In this document: in pieces, positions 11,246 to 23,284 of the stretch
Layout: the number at the start of each line of letters is the position of its first letter
How positions within the stretch are numbered: position 1 is the first letter of the stretch
Source: Prochilodus magdalenae
Taxonomy: Eukaryota; Chordata; Actinopteri; Characiformes; Prochilodontidae
DNA length: 64,000 nucleotides
Assembly: GCA_024036415.1 (NCBI GenBank)
Contig: JAMWET010003612.1
Coordinates: forward strand, 62,001 to 126,000
Direction of reading: 5' to 3'
Program-made: the position numbers and the translations under genes
The notes under the pieces: generated by a model
Databases searched by the model: none
What the model saw: only the letters and a program-made list of their open reading frames with translations
What the model was told of the DNA's origin: nothing

Positions 11246-13555
11246 CCAACAGTTCAATGATGGATCTTTTTTTGTAAAGTCTTTGTCTTAATGATTTTTG
11301 AGAAACAGATAGATAGATCGTCTGTAGAGGTACACCTACTGCTTCATTCATGAAAAGGCCATTGGCAGGAGCATTATTTGGTGCTGAAACGGATCAGCTA
11401 ATAAATGCTCCAGTCTGGTATAACTCACTAGACAAAAAGAACTGTGAGAGAGAGAGATTAAGAGAGAGCGAGACAGAAAGATAGACGGGGGCAGAATGTT
11501 CCTTTAATTTGAATAGCAACAGAATGCACAGCAGTCTGTGCTCCCTCCCTACGGAACCCGAGTCTATGATCTGCAAAACAACGACAAGCTATGAACTGCA
11601 CAATGGCTTGCACAGCAAACAGAACAATTTACCACTGATGTTGTGCACACAGACGTTGGGTCTATATAGCGTGTGTCAGGGAGGGCTTCTGTGGCCGAGC
11701 TTGCTTTGATCAGCGTTAAAATGAATTTAACCATGTTTCCATAGAGTTTCTCCCAAAAGTTGGACCAGTTGAAATTCTCTTTATTGTGTGGACTCTCCGA
11801 GCTATATGTGCTGCAATTATGGATGCCTGAGGTACAAAGGAAAAAACAAAACAGAGATTATACTCTTTTAAAAGCGCATTAAAAGATGCAGTTAAATATT
11901 TTCCCCTTTTTTCTTATGGCCGACACATACGGCCACCTTTGTTTTGCCCATGGCATTCCGAAGCTTGAAGAGTCAGGCTGTGATGCACTTATAGCTTTAA
12001 TAATCTAACGCAGCAGTGCACTGCAGTGTAAATTTCATAACTTGAGTTAGCTTGGACGGGCTGTCCACTGAGACCGGCTCTGCTAGATGAATAGCCCCTC
12101 AGCTATGAGTACTTCAACAGCAAATACAAACAGAATGGCTATTCTGGCCTAATGGATTCTGCTATCAGACAGCGTGGCGGCTACACGTGAGGAAGCTTCC
12201 TCCATATGCTACCGCTTAAACCCTCTCTGCTCGCGTGTTGAACCTCGGAAAACAACAACAGAGGCACATCAACATGAAAGGCTAGCTGCAGCGCTAGCGC
12301 TACCTCAAAACTTCCGCTACGTCTCGGAGTGCTCTGCGAACAGCTAGGTGTAGAAAGCAAAGTAAGAATGAGGTGGATTTATATCTTAAAAGGTCTTTCT
12401 TCCTGGAAGAGTAGGCATCATTTGAAGACAAAATAAAATTCTGATTTGGAGTGTGGATTTGAGAAAAATGGTTGAAGGCAGCCAGGTTCCCAGACACGTG
12501 GCTTTTGCTAGATTTAATATCCACCAAACTCCTCTGTGCATTTAGTCTTAAGGAGCAGGAAAGCGTAGTCCGATTGATTAAAGGGGATGGATAATTGGAA
12601 AAGGCGTGTGAGGAGCTGTTCTGGAAGGCTCTCACGGCAAAAAAAAAGATATCCACGGAAAAGTGGCTAGCCTGCTAGTAATCTGGGCCTTCTGTCAGAT
12701 TGTCACGTTATGCGGACTAATTGTTCGGGTTTAGTACCTCATATTGCCTTCATTACATGACATTTTTTTGTCTCAGAGCCCAGAAGAGAGAAAATGTACT
12801 GCTGTGATCGTGTAGTTTTGATCCATTGTCACTTTTTTTTATCCTTTGAGAAAGAAAGAGCAAGATCGACAGGGGGAGAGAGAGGGAAGGAGGAGAAAAA
12901 AAAGGCACCCCTTTTGTCATGGGGGTGATGTAGGGTTGTCAGAATCTCAATAGGTCTCTCCTCTTGATGTGGCATGAAATATTCCCCTTGTAGCGAGAGG
13001 AGGTGTCACTCAGCCGAGGATAAAGACGATACTTTACAGGTGCATTGAGTAGAGGGAGTGGAGGAAACAGCAGGAAATCGCCACACACCTTCTAAAAACA
13101 CCACAGAACCCCATTAAATCTGTTTCGTATGCTTCGCATTTGTCTTCTTCCTCTTCCTTTGCTCCCACCCTGTATATAGATGTCTGTGAAAGCATGTTTA
13201 CAGGGCCAGAGTCTCTGGAGAGCATGCTGCAGGCAGAGAAGAAACACATGGCAAAATTATATCACTGGTCTCCACACTCCGGAAGGAAAGTGAGCTCAGC
13301 TCCCAAAGCCCTTCCTTATTCCATTCTGTTCCTGAGAGTGCAGGTGCAAATACTGAGCTACTGGGGATGCCCCCGATAAGCATGAGTGGTTTCGAAAGAA
13401 ACAGAGACTGTTCGATTGTGGTGTAAGTCTCTTAACCACAGAACAGTTCATTTCAGTTATGATCTTTTGAAGAGTGATTCAATGCGCCATGAAATCTTAG
13501 CTTTAGACTTAAGTGATTAGGTTACAGTTCATATACATACTACACTTACTGTCAA
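11246..13555. other. Intergenic, no gene recognised
   Basis: Contains a short GA-rich tract (about 11440-11480) and purine-rich stretches near 12845-12905. The block around 12030-12300 is less AT-rich, but no exon or repeat family could be assigned. ORFs up to 118 codons occur on the minus strand (12300-12656) without recognisable content. Confidence 0.4.
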
Positions 13556-13559
13556 ACAA

Positions 13560-13860
13560 ATAGTTCATCCAGCAGGCGACCAGGGAATCCGTGTGTGGAG
13601 CGCCCTGGCACCATGGTCAGCGCCAAGATGAAAGGTTTGCTGTCACACTTTGCACGTCCAGAAGGCCTGGTGTCACTCCACCCGCAATCCTAAGCTGAAA
13701 TCTGCAGGAACTGTGAGAATATTTAAAAGGCATGCAATGGAATATCACAGGACACCAGTGGTAACTTCTACAACTCCATGCCAACATATCTGGCGTGTTG
13801 CCTCATGGAGCGAGCCAAGCATGGAGGCCCGACACCATACTGAGAGACAACTATTCTTTT
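13560..13860 (+). mobile_element. Tc1-like transposon relic, 3' part
   Basis: The text 'gaatccgtgtgtggagcgcc', 'ccagaaggcctggtgtcact', 'aactgtgagaatatttaaa' and 'ccatactgagagacaacta' is shared with the relics at 27440-28035 (minus), 43255-43430 (plus) and 49860-50345 (plus). In better copies it translates to the C-terminal part of a Tc1-type transposase (a W-D-G-L then L-Y-S-S-L-P segment). Frameshifts and stops make it non-functional. Confidence 0.7.
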
Positions 13861-14444
13861 GACGAAGAGCGTGTAAGTCCAAATGTTTGTAGCTGCAAGG
13901 AGCCCGAGGCCCTGGCTTTCAAGTGGAAAGGTTGAAGCCCCCTGAGGTGCCCCCATAGCTCCCTCCTTGCTACAAAGTTTTGACGGTAAAAAAAAAAAGT
14001 TCTCTGACGTCCATAAAAATATAATATAAGGTCATGCCCAAAAGCTCTCCTGCATGCTCATGATTGAACTAAATAGAGTTAACAAAGCTCTCCACAGATC
14101 ATCACAATTATTCGGTGGATGCAATCACCAGGGCAGCATTTACACAGCTGCACGCCGCTGGCAGAAATACAGCATTAGCTTCATCCAGTGTGTCTCCTGG
14201 AAATTTAGCTGAGCTATTTTAGCTCTGTCTCCCAAAAATGACTTTGAAAATAGATCTCTATACCTCTTGCAGTAAAATGTGATGGTAACATATCTCTTTT
14301 CCTCAAACATGCAGCCAAAACTTCTCAAGGCTGCTTTCTAAAAAGTGCTTGCATGATCTTGCATGGTCAGTCTCCCTACTTGAATACCATTGAAATTCTG
14401 TGGAGGTTCGACAGAAAACAAGCCCAAAGAAACCACAATCAATA
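13861..14444. other. Intergenic, nothing recognised
   Basis: No supported feature. Confidence 0.4.
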
Positions 14445-15050
14445 AATCAATTAATCAATCAATCAATCAATCAATATTTGTATAGCACTTTTAACAACTA
14501 ATGTTGTATCAAAGCAGTTTCCCAGCAAAACAGTTTACAAAAAGGAAAAGAATAACACAGAGTCCATGTACAGATGTAGGAAAGGAAATCCGGGTTCAAG
14601 CCTCCCGTGAGCAAGCCAGAGGCAACAGTGGCAAGGAAAAACTCCCTTAGAGTAAGGAAGAAACCTCGAGAGGAACCAGGCTCAAGGGCGGAACCCATCC
14701 TCCTCAGGTCGATCCTGGCTAAGGAGAGAAAGACAGAGCTAACAGGGAATGAAGCTTGGAACACCAATAAGATACAGTCTGATTTATCCGGGAGGCAGTA
14801 ATTGCAAATCTAGAGCCGAAATAGGTTCTCTTTTTAAGTGAGAGTTCATGATTAAAGCCAGATGGTGGTCTTGTGGTCATTGTAGTCATGTCGGGTGACA
14901 GGCTGCAGAACCAGACAAAATTAATAAAAGAAGCCCCTGTCCTGAGTCTAGAAGCATTCAAACCTTCGCAGATCATGCTCGATATGGTAACAGGACCAGG
15001 ACAAAACTGGTGGTGGAGGAGAGAGAAAGAACATGTCAGCACTTAAAAGC
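14445..15050 (-). mobile_element. LINE 3' end with (ATTG)n tail
   Basis: On the minus strand this ends in a (ATTG)n tail (seen as AATC repeats at 14447-14476), preceded by 'gtgctatacaaatattg'. Upstream is the phrase family 'gaggtttcttccttactc' (complement near 14650-14670). The better copy is on the plus strand at 58370-59330; another fragment is at 62880-63060. I infer the 3' UTR of a teleost non-LTR retrotransposon, clade not resolved. Confidence 0.7.
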
Positions 15051-16185
15051 AGGAGAACAGGAACGTTCTTGAATCCTTGCAAAGACTGTGGTTAGCCAGA
15101 TTAAGTGTGAAATATATAATCAACAATATTCATCAACTAAAAGCATCAACAATATGTTAGCGGAGACGAGTGAACTACAGTAATAGCTTTCTTTTCTTGG
15201 CTTGATATTAAAAGGTTCAAGACCATATTAATACCTGTGGTTTCACAATGAGACATCCAAAATGCTCATGTAGGCATAACGGTCAGGTATCCACATACTT
15301 TTAGCATACAGGCTGTATACTGAGCAATTATCATCAGATAACTCAGCATAACCTTCTCAGACCTGACCTTGACACCCCAGGGAGAGTGACTGACTCACAA
15401 ATCAATCAAAGGGCACCAGAAGGAATGATTAATGAGAGTCAGGGAACATTAGCACGAGTGCCCCCCCTGAGTCCCCACATGTGGAACACATGGCACCATC
15501 GACCGACCTTGAGCAGACCCAATAGTCAATGGCCTCTCTCTGGGTTCTTCTTTTACTCTGGCCTTGGACCAGCACCATCTACCCAGAATGCATCCTTACC
15601 CATGGGAAAGCTGACTGCATCTGACTTTACCCTGGAACACAAAGCTTGAGCATCACAGTTATGTCCAATAGCCCACTGCTGTGGGGTGCAAATTGACCAG
15701 TCTGCATCACACACTGCTAAAGTAACACAGCTAATGAAAACACTTTCCTTTTAAGGACGTGAACAGGCCAAGCTAAGAACCTCAAAATGCAACAGAGTCA
15801 AAAGAGGCTGCAAGCAGAAACCGGCATTGTGCTGCTGAAATTGTTCAAGGCTACATAGATGGAGTGTTTATTCGAGCTCAAGCCTGCTAAATATGGCAGC
15901 GTGCAAAAGAGGTGAAGGATATATTCTGTCCTCGTTTTCTCGTTCATGTTTTATTAATCAGGTATTTATATCTGACTCATGCCAATTAAAGGAAATGTTT
16001 AATGGTTCTGAGTATTTGGAAATCGTGTGAAAGCTTATATAACAGTGGTAATTCAAGCGATGTCTTACAAAACAAGAAGTCCCATGTAGAATCCTCCCAA
16101 TAAACTTTGTTCCGATAGAAAAAAATCTAAAGGCAAAAGTCATGAAAAGTGAAAAATGAGGTTTTAACTGTTTTCAATTTTAAAG
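15051..16185. other. Intergenic, nothing recognised
   Basis: An 87-codon plus-strand frame at 15386-15649 has no recognisable domain. No splice-bounded exon was identified. Confidence 0.4.
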
Positions 16186-16189
16186 AAAT

Positions 16190-16350
16190 AAAGGATCTTT
16201 GGTGTAGGCCCCATCCTAGGCACAGGTCTTGAAGCCTTCATATCTTCGCAGATCCTGGCGGATACTACTCCCTGGACAACAGGGCTGGGACCAAACTGAT
16301 AACTGGTTGAAACATCAGCACCTGAAAGCAGCACGACAGGAACGTACTGC
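16190..16350 (-). repeat. Fragment related to the 14.9-15.05 kb LINE sequence
   Basis: 'gcctt..atcttcgcagatc', 'acaacagggctgggaccaaa' and 'agcacgacaggaacgta' parallel 'aaaccttcgcagatcatgct', 'aacaggaccaggacaaaact' and 'ggagaacaggaacgttct' at 14955-15070. This suggests a second fragment of the same repeat family. Confidence 0.5.
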
Positions 16351-16514
16351 TGATTGGCTAGTGTAATGAAAGAAAGAGTGAGGTAGCATTAAAGTGTTCC
16401 TGCGCTAAAGCGTTCCTTTCTCTGCTAAGCATGAAGGCCTAACAGAGTTGATGAAGTGGAGCTATTTCTAACTGTGTCCGTGTTTCTACTTCCTTACTGC
16501 TAATATCGCATCTT

Positions 16515-17275
16515 AGGAGCAATTACTCCATTGTACTCCCTTTCTCAGGAGGCCACCCAGCTGCTTGTCCAGTCTGTGGTCATTTTAAGGCTGGACTACT
16601 GCAATTCACTCCTGGCTGGTCTTCCTCTACGGACCATCAGGCCCTTGCAACTGGTCCAGAATGCAGCAGCTCCACTCATCTTTAATCTTCCCAAGTTCAC
16701 CCACGTCACTTCACTGCTGCGCTCCCTTCACTGGCTTCCTGTTGCTGCCCACATCAGATTTAAAACTCTGATGCTCACCTACAAAGACAAGAATGGACCA
16801 GCGTCTCCCTACCTTATTGTAATGATTAAGAGTTGACCTGTATCTCCAGCCCTTCAGGTTTCAAGTACAGCTCGAATCGACCCACCATCCTTGAAGACTC
16901 ATGGAAGACACGCATCCAGGCTCTTCTCTGTCCTGGCACCCAGATGGTGGAATGAACTCCCACTGGCTGTCACTTGTGTATGTGTATGCTGAAATACTTG
17001 TTTTGCACTTATACTCATAATTACCATTCTTCTCTATAGGTATGAGTGCTGGGCGGGGGTTGCCAGGTAGTACACTTTTGCTTTATATATGTCTGTGTAT
17101 TAATCTCTAGGTATCAGCACTGGCCCCTGTTCGAGCAGTGTCTGAGCTCATTGCAAGTATAGGCTCTGACCTTCGTGTACTAGCTGGAAATATTATCCAA
17201 CAGAGCACTAAGCACGGTTGTGAGTCTCTCTGGATAAGAGCGTCTGCTAAATGCCTTAAATGTAAATGTAAATGA
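16515..17275 (+). mobile_element. L2-like LINE, 5'-truncated, with reverse-transcriptase remnant
   Basis: The frame 16531-16836 carries residues typical of the C-terminal part of fish LINE reverse transcriptases: [13 protein letters not shown], then L-V-Q-N-A-A, then L-H-W-L-P-V and L-T-Y-K-D. It stops early. A 3' UTR follows, 'gggttgccaggtagtacact' and 'ggataagagcgtctgctaaa', and an (AAATGT)n tail to about 17275. The 3' half matches 6818-7227 and 63380-63755 in the same orientation. Dead by truncation. Confidence 0.88.
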
Positions 17276-18124
17276 ACATTTGTGTTCTCGGACAGGTTGA
17301 AGGTGGATTGGTACATGTCTGCACTCATGATCTGCAGTGCTAACCAGTGCTGATTAAAGTCCTGAGAAAAAGTAGAAGAATTTTCTTTAAAAGTTTAAGA
17401 AAAAAAAAACAAGGAAATAGATGAGTCTTTATGATTACATTATTTAAATTCAAAATCCAGTCATGAAAAAATGTTTCAGCATTCCTGTTCACCAACACTC
17501 AACACACAGTTGCACTTCCAGTTTTTATGTGAGCGCAAGAGGCCAGTAAATTAGCCAGTTAAAAGGTGCAGTGCGTTCTGATTGGTTTGCTTTATTTAGA
17601 AAGTGAATCATTAAACAATCCTGTTTGTAATGAGCATCCACACAACCAGTAGCAATGTGGTCCGAGAAATGTGCATAAAGTACATTTATGCTTTATATGA
17701 TAAAAAAAAAAACAAGCAATAAAAAAATTATTAATGTAGTACATTTAGTTGTACTGCAAGTTGTATTGCAATTACCTTTTCATGATTTGCATATTGGTGT
17801 TTGTATTTTAGAGTATGATGTAAAAAAATGAAAATATAGGAAGCACTATTAATATATTAATATTATATATATTATATACAGTATATATGAACATTATTAT
17901 TAATAATAATATACTAATTTTTATACTGTAATTAATAAATGATCAGTACAGTAAAGTGCTAATTATAATTCCAGTGCAGTTACGTGCTTTCTTCTTCCTG
18001 TGATCACTGACTAATTAGAGTTTTAAACTGCAACTGGCAGTTAAGCTCACTGGACCCAGAATTACTCGCCTTGAAAGGCTATAAATATCTGCGGGGTGTG
18101 TGAGTTTATAGATTGAGAAGAGGT
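17276..18124. other. AT-rich intergenic stretch
   Basis: Contains A-runs (17399-17409, 17701-17712) and a TA/ATTA-rich block at 17850-17940. No gene or named repeat. Confidence 0.5.
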
Positions 18125-18365
18125 AGTCCAGTGCAGTGAATGTCTCATTCGATGTGTGGGAAATGAGTTGCAAAGCATTTAAATCTTCTGAGAATCGTGC
18201 CAGGGATAGCGTCCACCAAATGTGCCCCAACTGCACAATACCTCTGCAAGAGTGGCTGAACATTAATGTGGCCTACATCCAGAAATGTGTCCAGTCCATG
18301 CCAAATCAAATCGCAGCTGTTATTGGCACTAATGGAGACATTACACACACCTTGAGGTATGTTCC
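18125..18365 (+). mobile_element. Tc1-like transposase C-terminal relic
   Basis: The plus frame 18136-18408 includes the sequence N-I-N-V-A-Y-I-Q-K-C-V-Q-S-M-P-N followed by A-A-V-I-G. This is the pattern seen at the end of Tc1/mariner transposases, where an S-M-P box precedes A-A-V-I and a G-G-type end. The relic at 55815-56235 (minus) belongs to the same family. No inverted repeats could be found. Non-functional fragment. Confidence 0.65.
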
Positions 18366-18649
18366 AGTCATAAGGGGCTATTTTGTATCTGGTGTTTATA
18401 TATTATAATTAATATCTGTGTGTTTTTTACAGCTTTTTTTTTTTTTTGCAAATGCTGCGCCAGTGACCTTCGAGAACTAGTGGTGAAGTAAACTACTTAA
18501 CTTTAAAATGTAGCTGAATGGAAATCTAATAAAGCACCAACACTTCAAAAACTGCGTTAGTACATGACTAAGTTTTACTGTCCACCACGGGCACTAACGC
18601 TGTTGGGGTAGCTACTCAAAAAAGTAAACCTTACAAGTTGCTAAGTACC

Positions 18650-19080
18650 TCTGTACCCAAGTATAAGCCAGTCGAGGGAGGGTGAGGTTCTGGGCAATGG
18701 TCTGTTGGGAAACTCTGGGTCCAGCATTCTTGATGATGTCAGTTTGTGCCACCTACATAAGATCACTGGGGACAATGTACATCCCTTCATGACAGTGGTA
18801 TTCCTCAATGACACTGACCTTCCTCAGTGTGTCTCGCCATGCTGGCCACATTGTAAAACTTGATGTTGCCCTCGCCCCCAGTTCTCAATCCAATCAGGCT
18901 TCTGTGGGAACAACCAATCGGATCCCCGGCAGCACCTTCTTGCAACTTACAGAAGTTAAAAGATCTAACGTCTTGGAACCAGATACCACAGGGCAACTTC
19001 AGAGGCCTCAGTGGGTTGGAGTTGTTTTGGTGGCACACAAAGGGCCATCAGCATTAGGTTAGGAACCACATTGCTCCCAA
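18650..19080 (+). mobile_element. Tc1-like transposon relic, catalytic to C-terminal part
   Basis: In order: 'gttgggaaactctgggtcca', 'acaatgtacatcccttcatg', 'tctcaatccaatcag', 'gcaacttacagaagttaaa' and 'ccagataccacagggcaact'. This follows the well-known fish Tc1-like transposase gene, in which a W-E-T-L-G-P stretch precedes the D-N/P-C-H region and the end of the protein. Many frameshifts. It is a different family from the relics at 13.6 and 18.1 kb. Confidence 0.7.
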
Positions 19081-20035
19081 CACTTGGCACTAATTCGGAA
19101 CATACACACAACTGTTTGCAAAGGTCATATAGTTAATGCCAGACATGACCTCAGTGATAACTTCCTGAGGAAGGCCTTGTTGAGTTCTACACTGATAACT
19201 GCCTCAGGATAAGTGGCAGTAGGCGTCACACTTTGAAGGATAGCAGTCTGCGACTATGCTATTGCACTATACTGACCTTTATCGCTCCAGAGACCTTTTA
19301 CTGCTCTCCAATATAGTGTACCTTCAACAGTCTATCCCCCATCAGAGACCTGTGGGAGTGGTGGCATTGACGAATTCATTTTTTGAGGGAAAAAAACCCA
19401 GCATTGCCTTTCACTGAGGTCCTGCCCGGCTGGCATTAAAACTAAGCGCTCTAAATGGCTTTTGGAGCAGATCGCTCTGCGCTCCTGATGAAAGGCAGAT
19501 GATGTGTAAATGTCAGGGCAGATAGAGCTTAAGCACAGGGAGGGGGCATGAGCTAACCCCAGACATGCTTAATCTGCGCACTGTTGCTTTCCTGTGCGTG
19601 GAGGGAGGGATGGCGGGACAGAAACATTTCCACGAGTAATCCAGGTAATGCCCTTATCCGCTACCATCCACATCTGATTAGTCCTCCGGAGGGCAAATCG
19701 GCCTGTGGTCACTGAATGCATCCGGTGAGCAAGATTAATGTCAGCCGCTGAGTTTCAAGATGGACGTCACTTTTAACTCCGAGCTATTATTAGTGATGGT
19801 GGTATTGTAGCTGACATGGTGATTTATGGTCATGGCAGAAAAGGTGCTATGCCCCCTGCTGGCTGTGACTGGTATGAGAAGTGATGATGTAACTACCAGC
19901 TGTGTTGTGGGAAAATCTGAGATTATAGGGTTTTGGAGGGAACATATTGTTTGGTTAACAGCTAAAGCTAGGTAGATAACTAACTGAGCGAGATGTTTTT
20001 TAGGGTGTCTTCTGGTTTTAGCTCAGACCTTTGAC
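19081..20035. other. Intergenic; candidate conserved noncoding block at about 19390-19790
   Basis: The sub-block 19390-19790 stands out: mixed composition, no repeat phrases, several homeodomain-type TTAATC/GATTA words ('gcttaatctg', 'tctgattagtcc', 'agattaatgtc') and no open frame of note. This is the look of a developmental enhancer, but only cross-species alignment can show conservation. Confidence 0.3.
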
Positions 20036-20039
20036 ATTT

Positions 20040-20335
20040 GCGTAGTGGTGGTGTCAGTTAGATCCCTTGTTGATCCCACAGTGGGGAAATTTAGTTTCTG
20101 CATTTAACCCATCCGTGAAGTGAAACACCACAAACACACTCACTAGTGAACAAGGGGGCAGTAAGCACACTTACCGAAGCAGTGGGCAGCCCTATTCACT
20201 GCGCCCGGGGAGCAGTTGGGGGTTGGGTTGCTCAAGGGAATCACAGTCATTACTGTAGGCTCAGGGAATCGAACCAGCGACCCTCCGGTCACAAGGCTGG
20301 TTCCCTAACCTCCAGCCCACAACTGCCCCAAGTTA
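20040..20335 (-). repeat. tRNA-derived SINE (minus-strand copy)
   Basis: Read on the minus strand it starts 'ggggcagttgtgggctgga' and has a clean B-box (GGTTCGATTCC, complement at 20265-20275). It runs through 'actgctccccgggcgcag' to 'ggttaaatgcagaaactaaa'. The same family is at 5865-6110. The tRNA-like head is only a promoter relic, not a tRNA gene. Confidence 0.8.
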
Positions 20336-21490
20336 TCGTAGGCTTAATGCATTAGGGGCAAACACAACACTTCCAGTTCACATGAATTCACTGTTTTTAC
20401 ACGGTTCTGCTATTGCGGGAAGAAGGGACGCGATCTGCTACAGTATTATTGCTATGTATTTGTCTTTTGACTGCTCAAGATCATATGCCCTATCGCAGTG
20501 CGTTAGAACATGCTTTGAAAACAGAGTTTGCACAAGCTCTTTGCGATATGGATTTGAGATGATACAATATTCCAAAGGTGTCAGAAACTGAGAAATACTG
20601 ATATTCCACTTGTAAATCATGGTCAAATGGCTGTCAGAGTCGTATTTTAAAATCAGATAACAGATTTTCTTGTGGAAATTATTTACAGTTTATTATTAGT
20701 GACAGAGATTCTAAAACCTGGCTGTGAAAGACTTCAGTTTTTTCGTATCTGTGATGAATATGTTTAAAAGACAGAGAGTGCCATCTACCGTCCACTTCGG
20801 TGGCTTCCTATCTGCTAACAATCAAAGGCAAGACAGCAGTGGTTACTGTATCCAGAACCTGCTTGCTGACACGTTGTTGTATTGATCTACATTGGGGATA
20901 ACATGTGCTATTTGTTTTTTCTTGCAGGTTTGGAAGGTTTTTTCTTTCCTGGGCTGGAAACTATACATATGTGGAAACCCTGGGTGTAAGCTGAAGGAAG
21001 GTAGATCTCCAGGAGCAGGGTGGAAGACACTGACCAGGAAGAAAAAGCAAATTGTGTATTTGATTACATGCCTCTTTTCCCTTTCAAGACAGCTGGGTTT
21101 ATCGACATGGATATTTAACTCATGTTTGACATGTAGTAATGCAGCATAACAATCTGCACTCATCTAGCTACATTTATTTTTAAAATGTTCAGCTCAACAC
21201 ATCACAAGAAACTTTGGGACTGGTCTGTCTGCAGGTTGGTCAGATAAATGTTTCATGTCATCAAGGCAGGCCATTTTGAGCCATCCAAAACAAATTCTGT
21301 GCTAGATAATGATGATGATGATGATGATGATGATAGCCTATCAACACGGCAGTGGATATGATGAGCTCATTTGGCTGCCTGTAACCATCATTATTGACTG
21401 TTACCAGGACTAAGCAAGAGTCAGATGATTATGGAATGATAAGATTTTGGAGGGAACATGTTTGGTGAGCAGCTAACGCTAGTTAGTTAA
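20336..21490. other. Intergenic, with a short (GAT)n microsatellite
   Basis: No gene recognised. A (GAT)n microsatellite lies at 21308-21335. Confidence 0.5.
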
Positions 21491-21936
21491 TGTAACACAG
21501 ACAAGACGAGGAGGCAGGATGCAAAGTGCAAGTCTTTAATAATGGGTCAACAAGAACATACAGAAAGCAAAGACACTAGGAAAAATAAGAAACGAAATAG
21601 TAATAAGATCAAAGAACAGGGATACAAAATAACCAACACAAAGACAAAACACCTAGCAAGTGCAAAGGGAACAACAGGGAGTATAAGTACAAGAGGGCTA
21701 ACTAGGAACATCTGGGAAGGGGCAGAGCTACAAGCTAGGGACAGGTGAGGGTCATGACATAAGGGTGGAGACAGGAGGGGCTATAAACCAAAGCAAACAG
21801 GAACACATGGCACAGGAAAACAAAAGGCACATGGAAGAAACAAGAGAAACAGAGACGCAAACATAAAACCAGAGACAAAGCGGGGCAGAACAGGATGCTG
21901 ACTGGTTTTGTTAGACTCTGTGAGCAACACGTAACA
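21491..21936 (-). mobile_element. Solo LTR, Ty3/Gypsy-like (right end uncertain)
   Basis: Starts TGTAACAC and shares with the LTR at 62094-62479 the ordered blocks 'gaggaggcaggatg', 'aagtgcaag', 'aagacaaaacacc', 'acaacagggagtataa', 'ggggcagagctacaa' and 'gacaggtgagg'. The likely right end is at GTAACA, 21931-21936, but no matching 5-base target duplication is visible. No internal retrotransposon genes lie beside it, so it is solo. Orientation is inferred from the typical LTR end on the minus strand. Confidence 0.65.
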
Positions 21937-21964
21937 TTATGTTGTCTGAAAACCATGCTCATCC

Positions 21965-21994
21965 ATTTACTTATTTATTTATTTATTTATTATT
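21965..21994. repeat. (ATTT)n microsatellite
   Basis: Runs of TTAT/ATTT tetranucleotides directly after the LTR. Confidence 0.9.
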
Positions 21995-22979
21995 TTAAGA
22001 AATAATACACCACAGCTCATCCTCAAGCTTTCTATTGGTGGACGCTGACGCAACACTAAAATAATTGCTTTCAGAGGCAAAATAGCTTTTTCAGAATTTA
22101 TATGTTCCCATTTAAAGGAGCTCGCCTTTTCACTAGGAAAGGTTTACTCATGTTTGGCTATGCTAAATAACACAAAGTGATCCATACGGGCAAAGTAGCT
22201 CTGAATTTCAATCCAATCCAATAACCTACGTGTTAATGTAGTTACTCAGGCTAGCTCAGTCGGATTCCAAAATCCTACACTGTTACATAACAGTTATTAA
22301 AATTTATACCCCGCCAAAAAAATACATACAAAGACAATCTAAACAACAGTATGACAACAATGCCAGACTATGCGGAGAAATCTACTGTTCCAGGCTGTGA
22401 AGTAGATGATGGTGCATTTAATACCCTGTCCCAATGAACTCTGAACAGTCGTGGTTGACATTTGTCTTTAAACGAGGCAGAAGTTGGCTTTCTATTCATC
22501 AGCTTCTTTATCTAACGTTCTGTTCCACCTCAAATGCTACAGCTCGTAAAAGCTGCCAGTTTAAGGTGGGAGAGACGATGTGCGAAACATGCTGGTGAAT
22601 TAGAAGCCAACTGATAGTCATAGGCATAGAGGTCGGCTCCCACATCTTCAACAATCCCGGAGAACTTCAATTCTGAGCTGCTAGTTTGCTCTGCATGCTG
22701 TACTCCAGGCAGTTTTTAAAACCTTGGACAAGTCTTTGACACTGAAGAGACTGAGTAGAAGAGCAGTTCCACCTTTATTAGCATCACAACCCCAGCAGCA
22801 GACACACTGTGGGATTTTATGCTTGTTAAATCGCTGAAGCAGAACTTAAACTGAACGTTTCATACTGAGACTGAAAGCAAGAAGCTGTTATTAGTAAGGC
22901 TAACCGCTAGCATAGCTTACATTAGCATTGCTGGCATAGCGTTTACAAGCTGTAGCACTTAACCTAAAACTGATACCCC

Positions 22980-23160
22980 AGCGTTCTCATATGAGGACAT
23001 TACATTTCTGCTTCTCTGCACCATCATACTTTTTAAAATGTTGACCCTTTGGCCTCATATGAGGATATTGTTTTTTTGCCAAAACAACTTCCTGTAGTTT
23101 TTATACTTCATCAATCACAAATAGCTCAGAGAAATTAAAAAGGCACACCAAGCAAGTCTG
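22980..23160 (-). repeat. 'CTCATATGAG' repeat, copy 1
   Basis: Contains 'cagcgttctcatatgaggac' and 'ggcctcatatgaggatattg', 'aaaatgttgaccctttgg' and 'actacaggaagttg' on the complement. The inverse order is found at 56645-56820. Each copy carries more than one palindromic CTCATATGAG-type core. Confidence 0.65.
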
Positions 23161-23284
23161 GGTCTCAGAAGGTTAAGGTGGAACAGATCATTTGATTAAG
23201 AAGCTGGAAAATAGGAAGTCAACTTCAGCCTTTAAAGGGAGAAAGGGGGTGAAAAGGTACAACCTGGCTATGAGTGACGAACTA

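Noticed and set aside
10036..11291. Several overlapping open frames of 69-176 codons rich in Ser, Pro, His and Ile
   Set aside because: They are the translation of the CATC tandem array in all frames; every frame stays open because the repeat lacks stops. No start context, splice sites or domain.
16531..16836. A functional reverse transcriptase gene
   Set aside because: Only about 100 residues of the C-terminal region remain; the catalytic part is absent and the copy is 5'-truncated.
20040..20335. tRNA gene on the minus strand
   Set aside because: Same reason: only the promoter boxes are tRNA-like; it is a SINE copy.
21542..21748. Lys/Asn/Thr-rich frame in the LTR as a retroviral or host protein
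   Set aside because: It lies wholly within a solo LTR, is not shared in frame by the sister LTR at 62094-62479, and has no domain.
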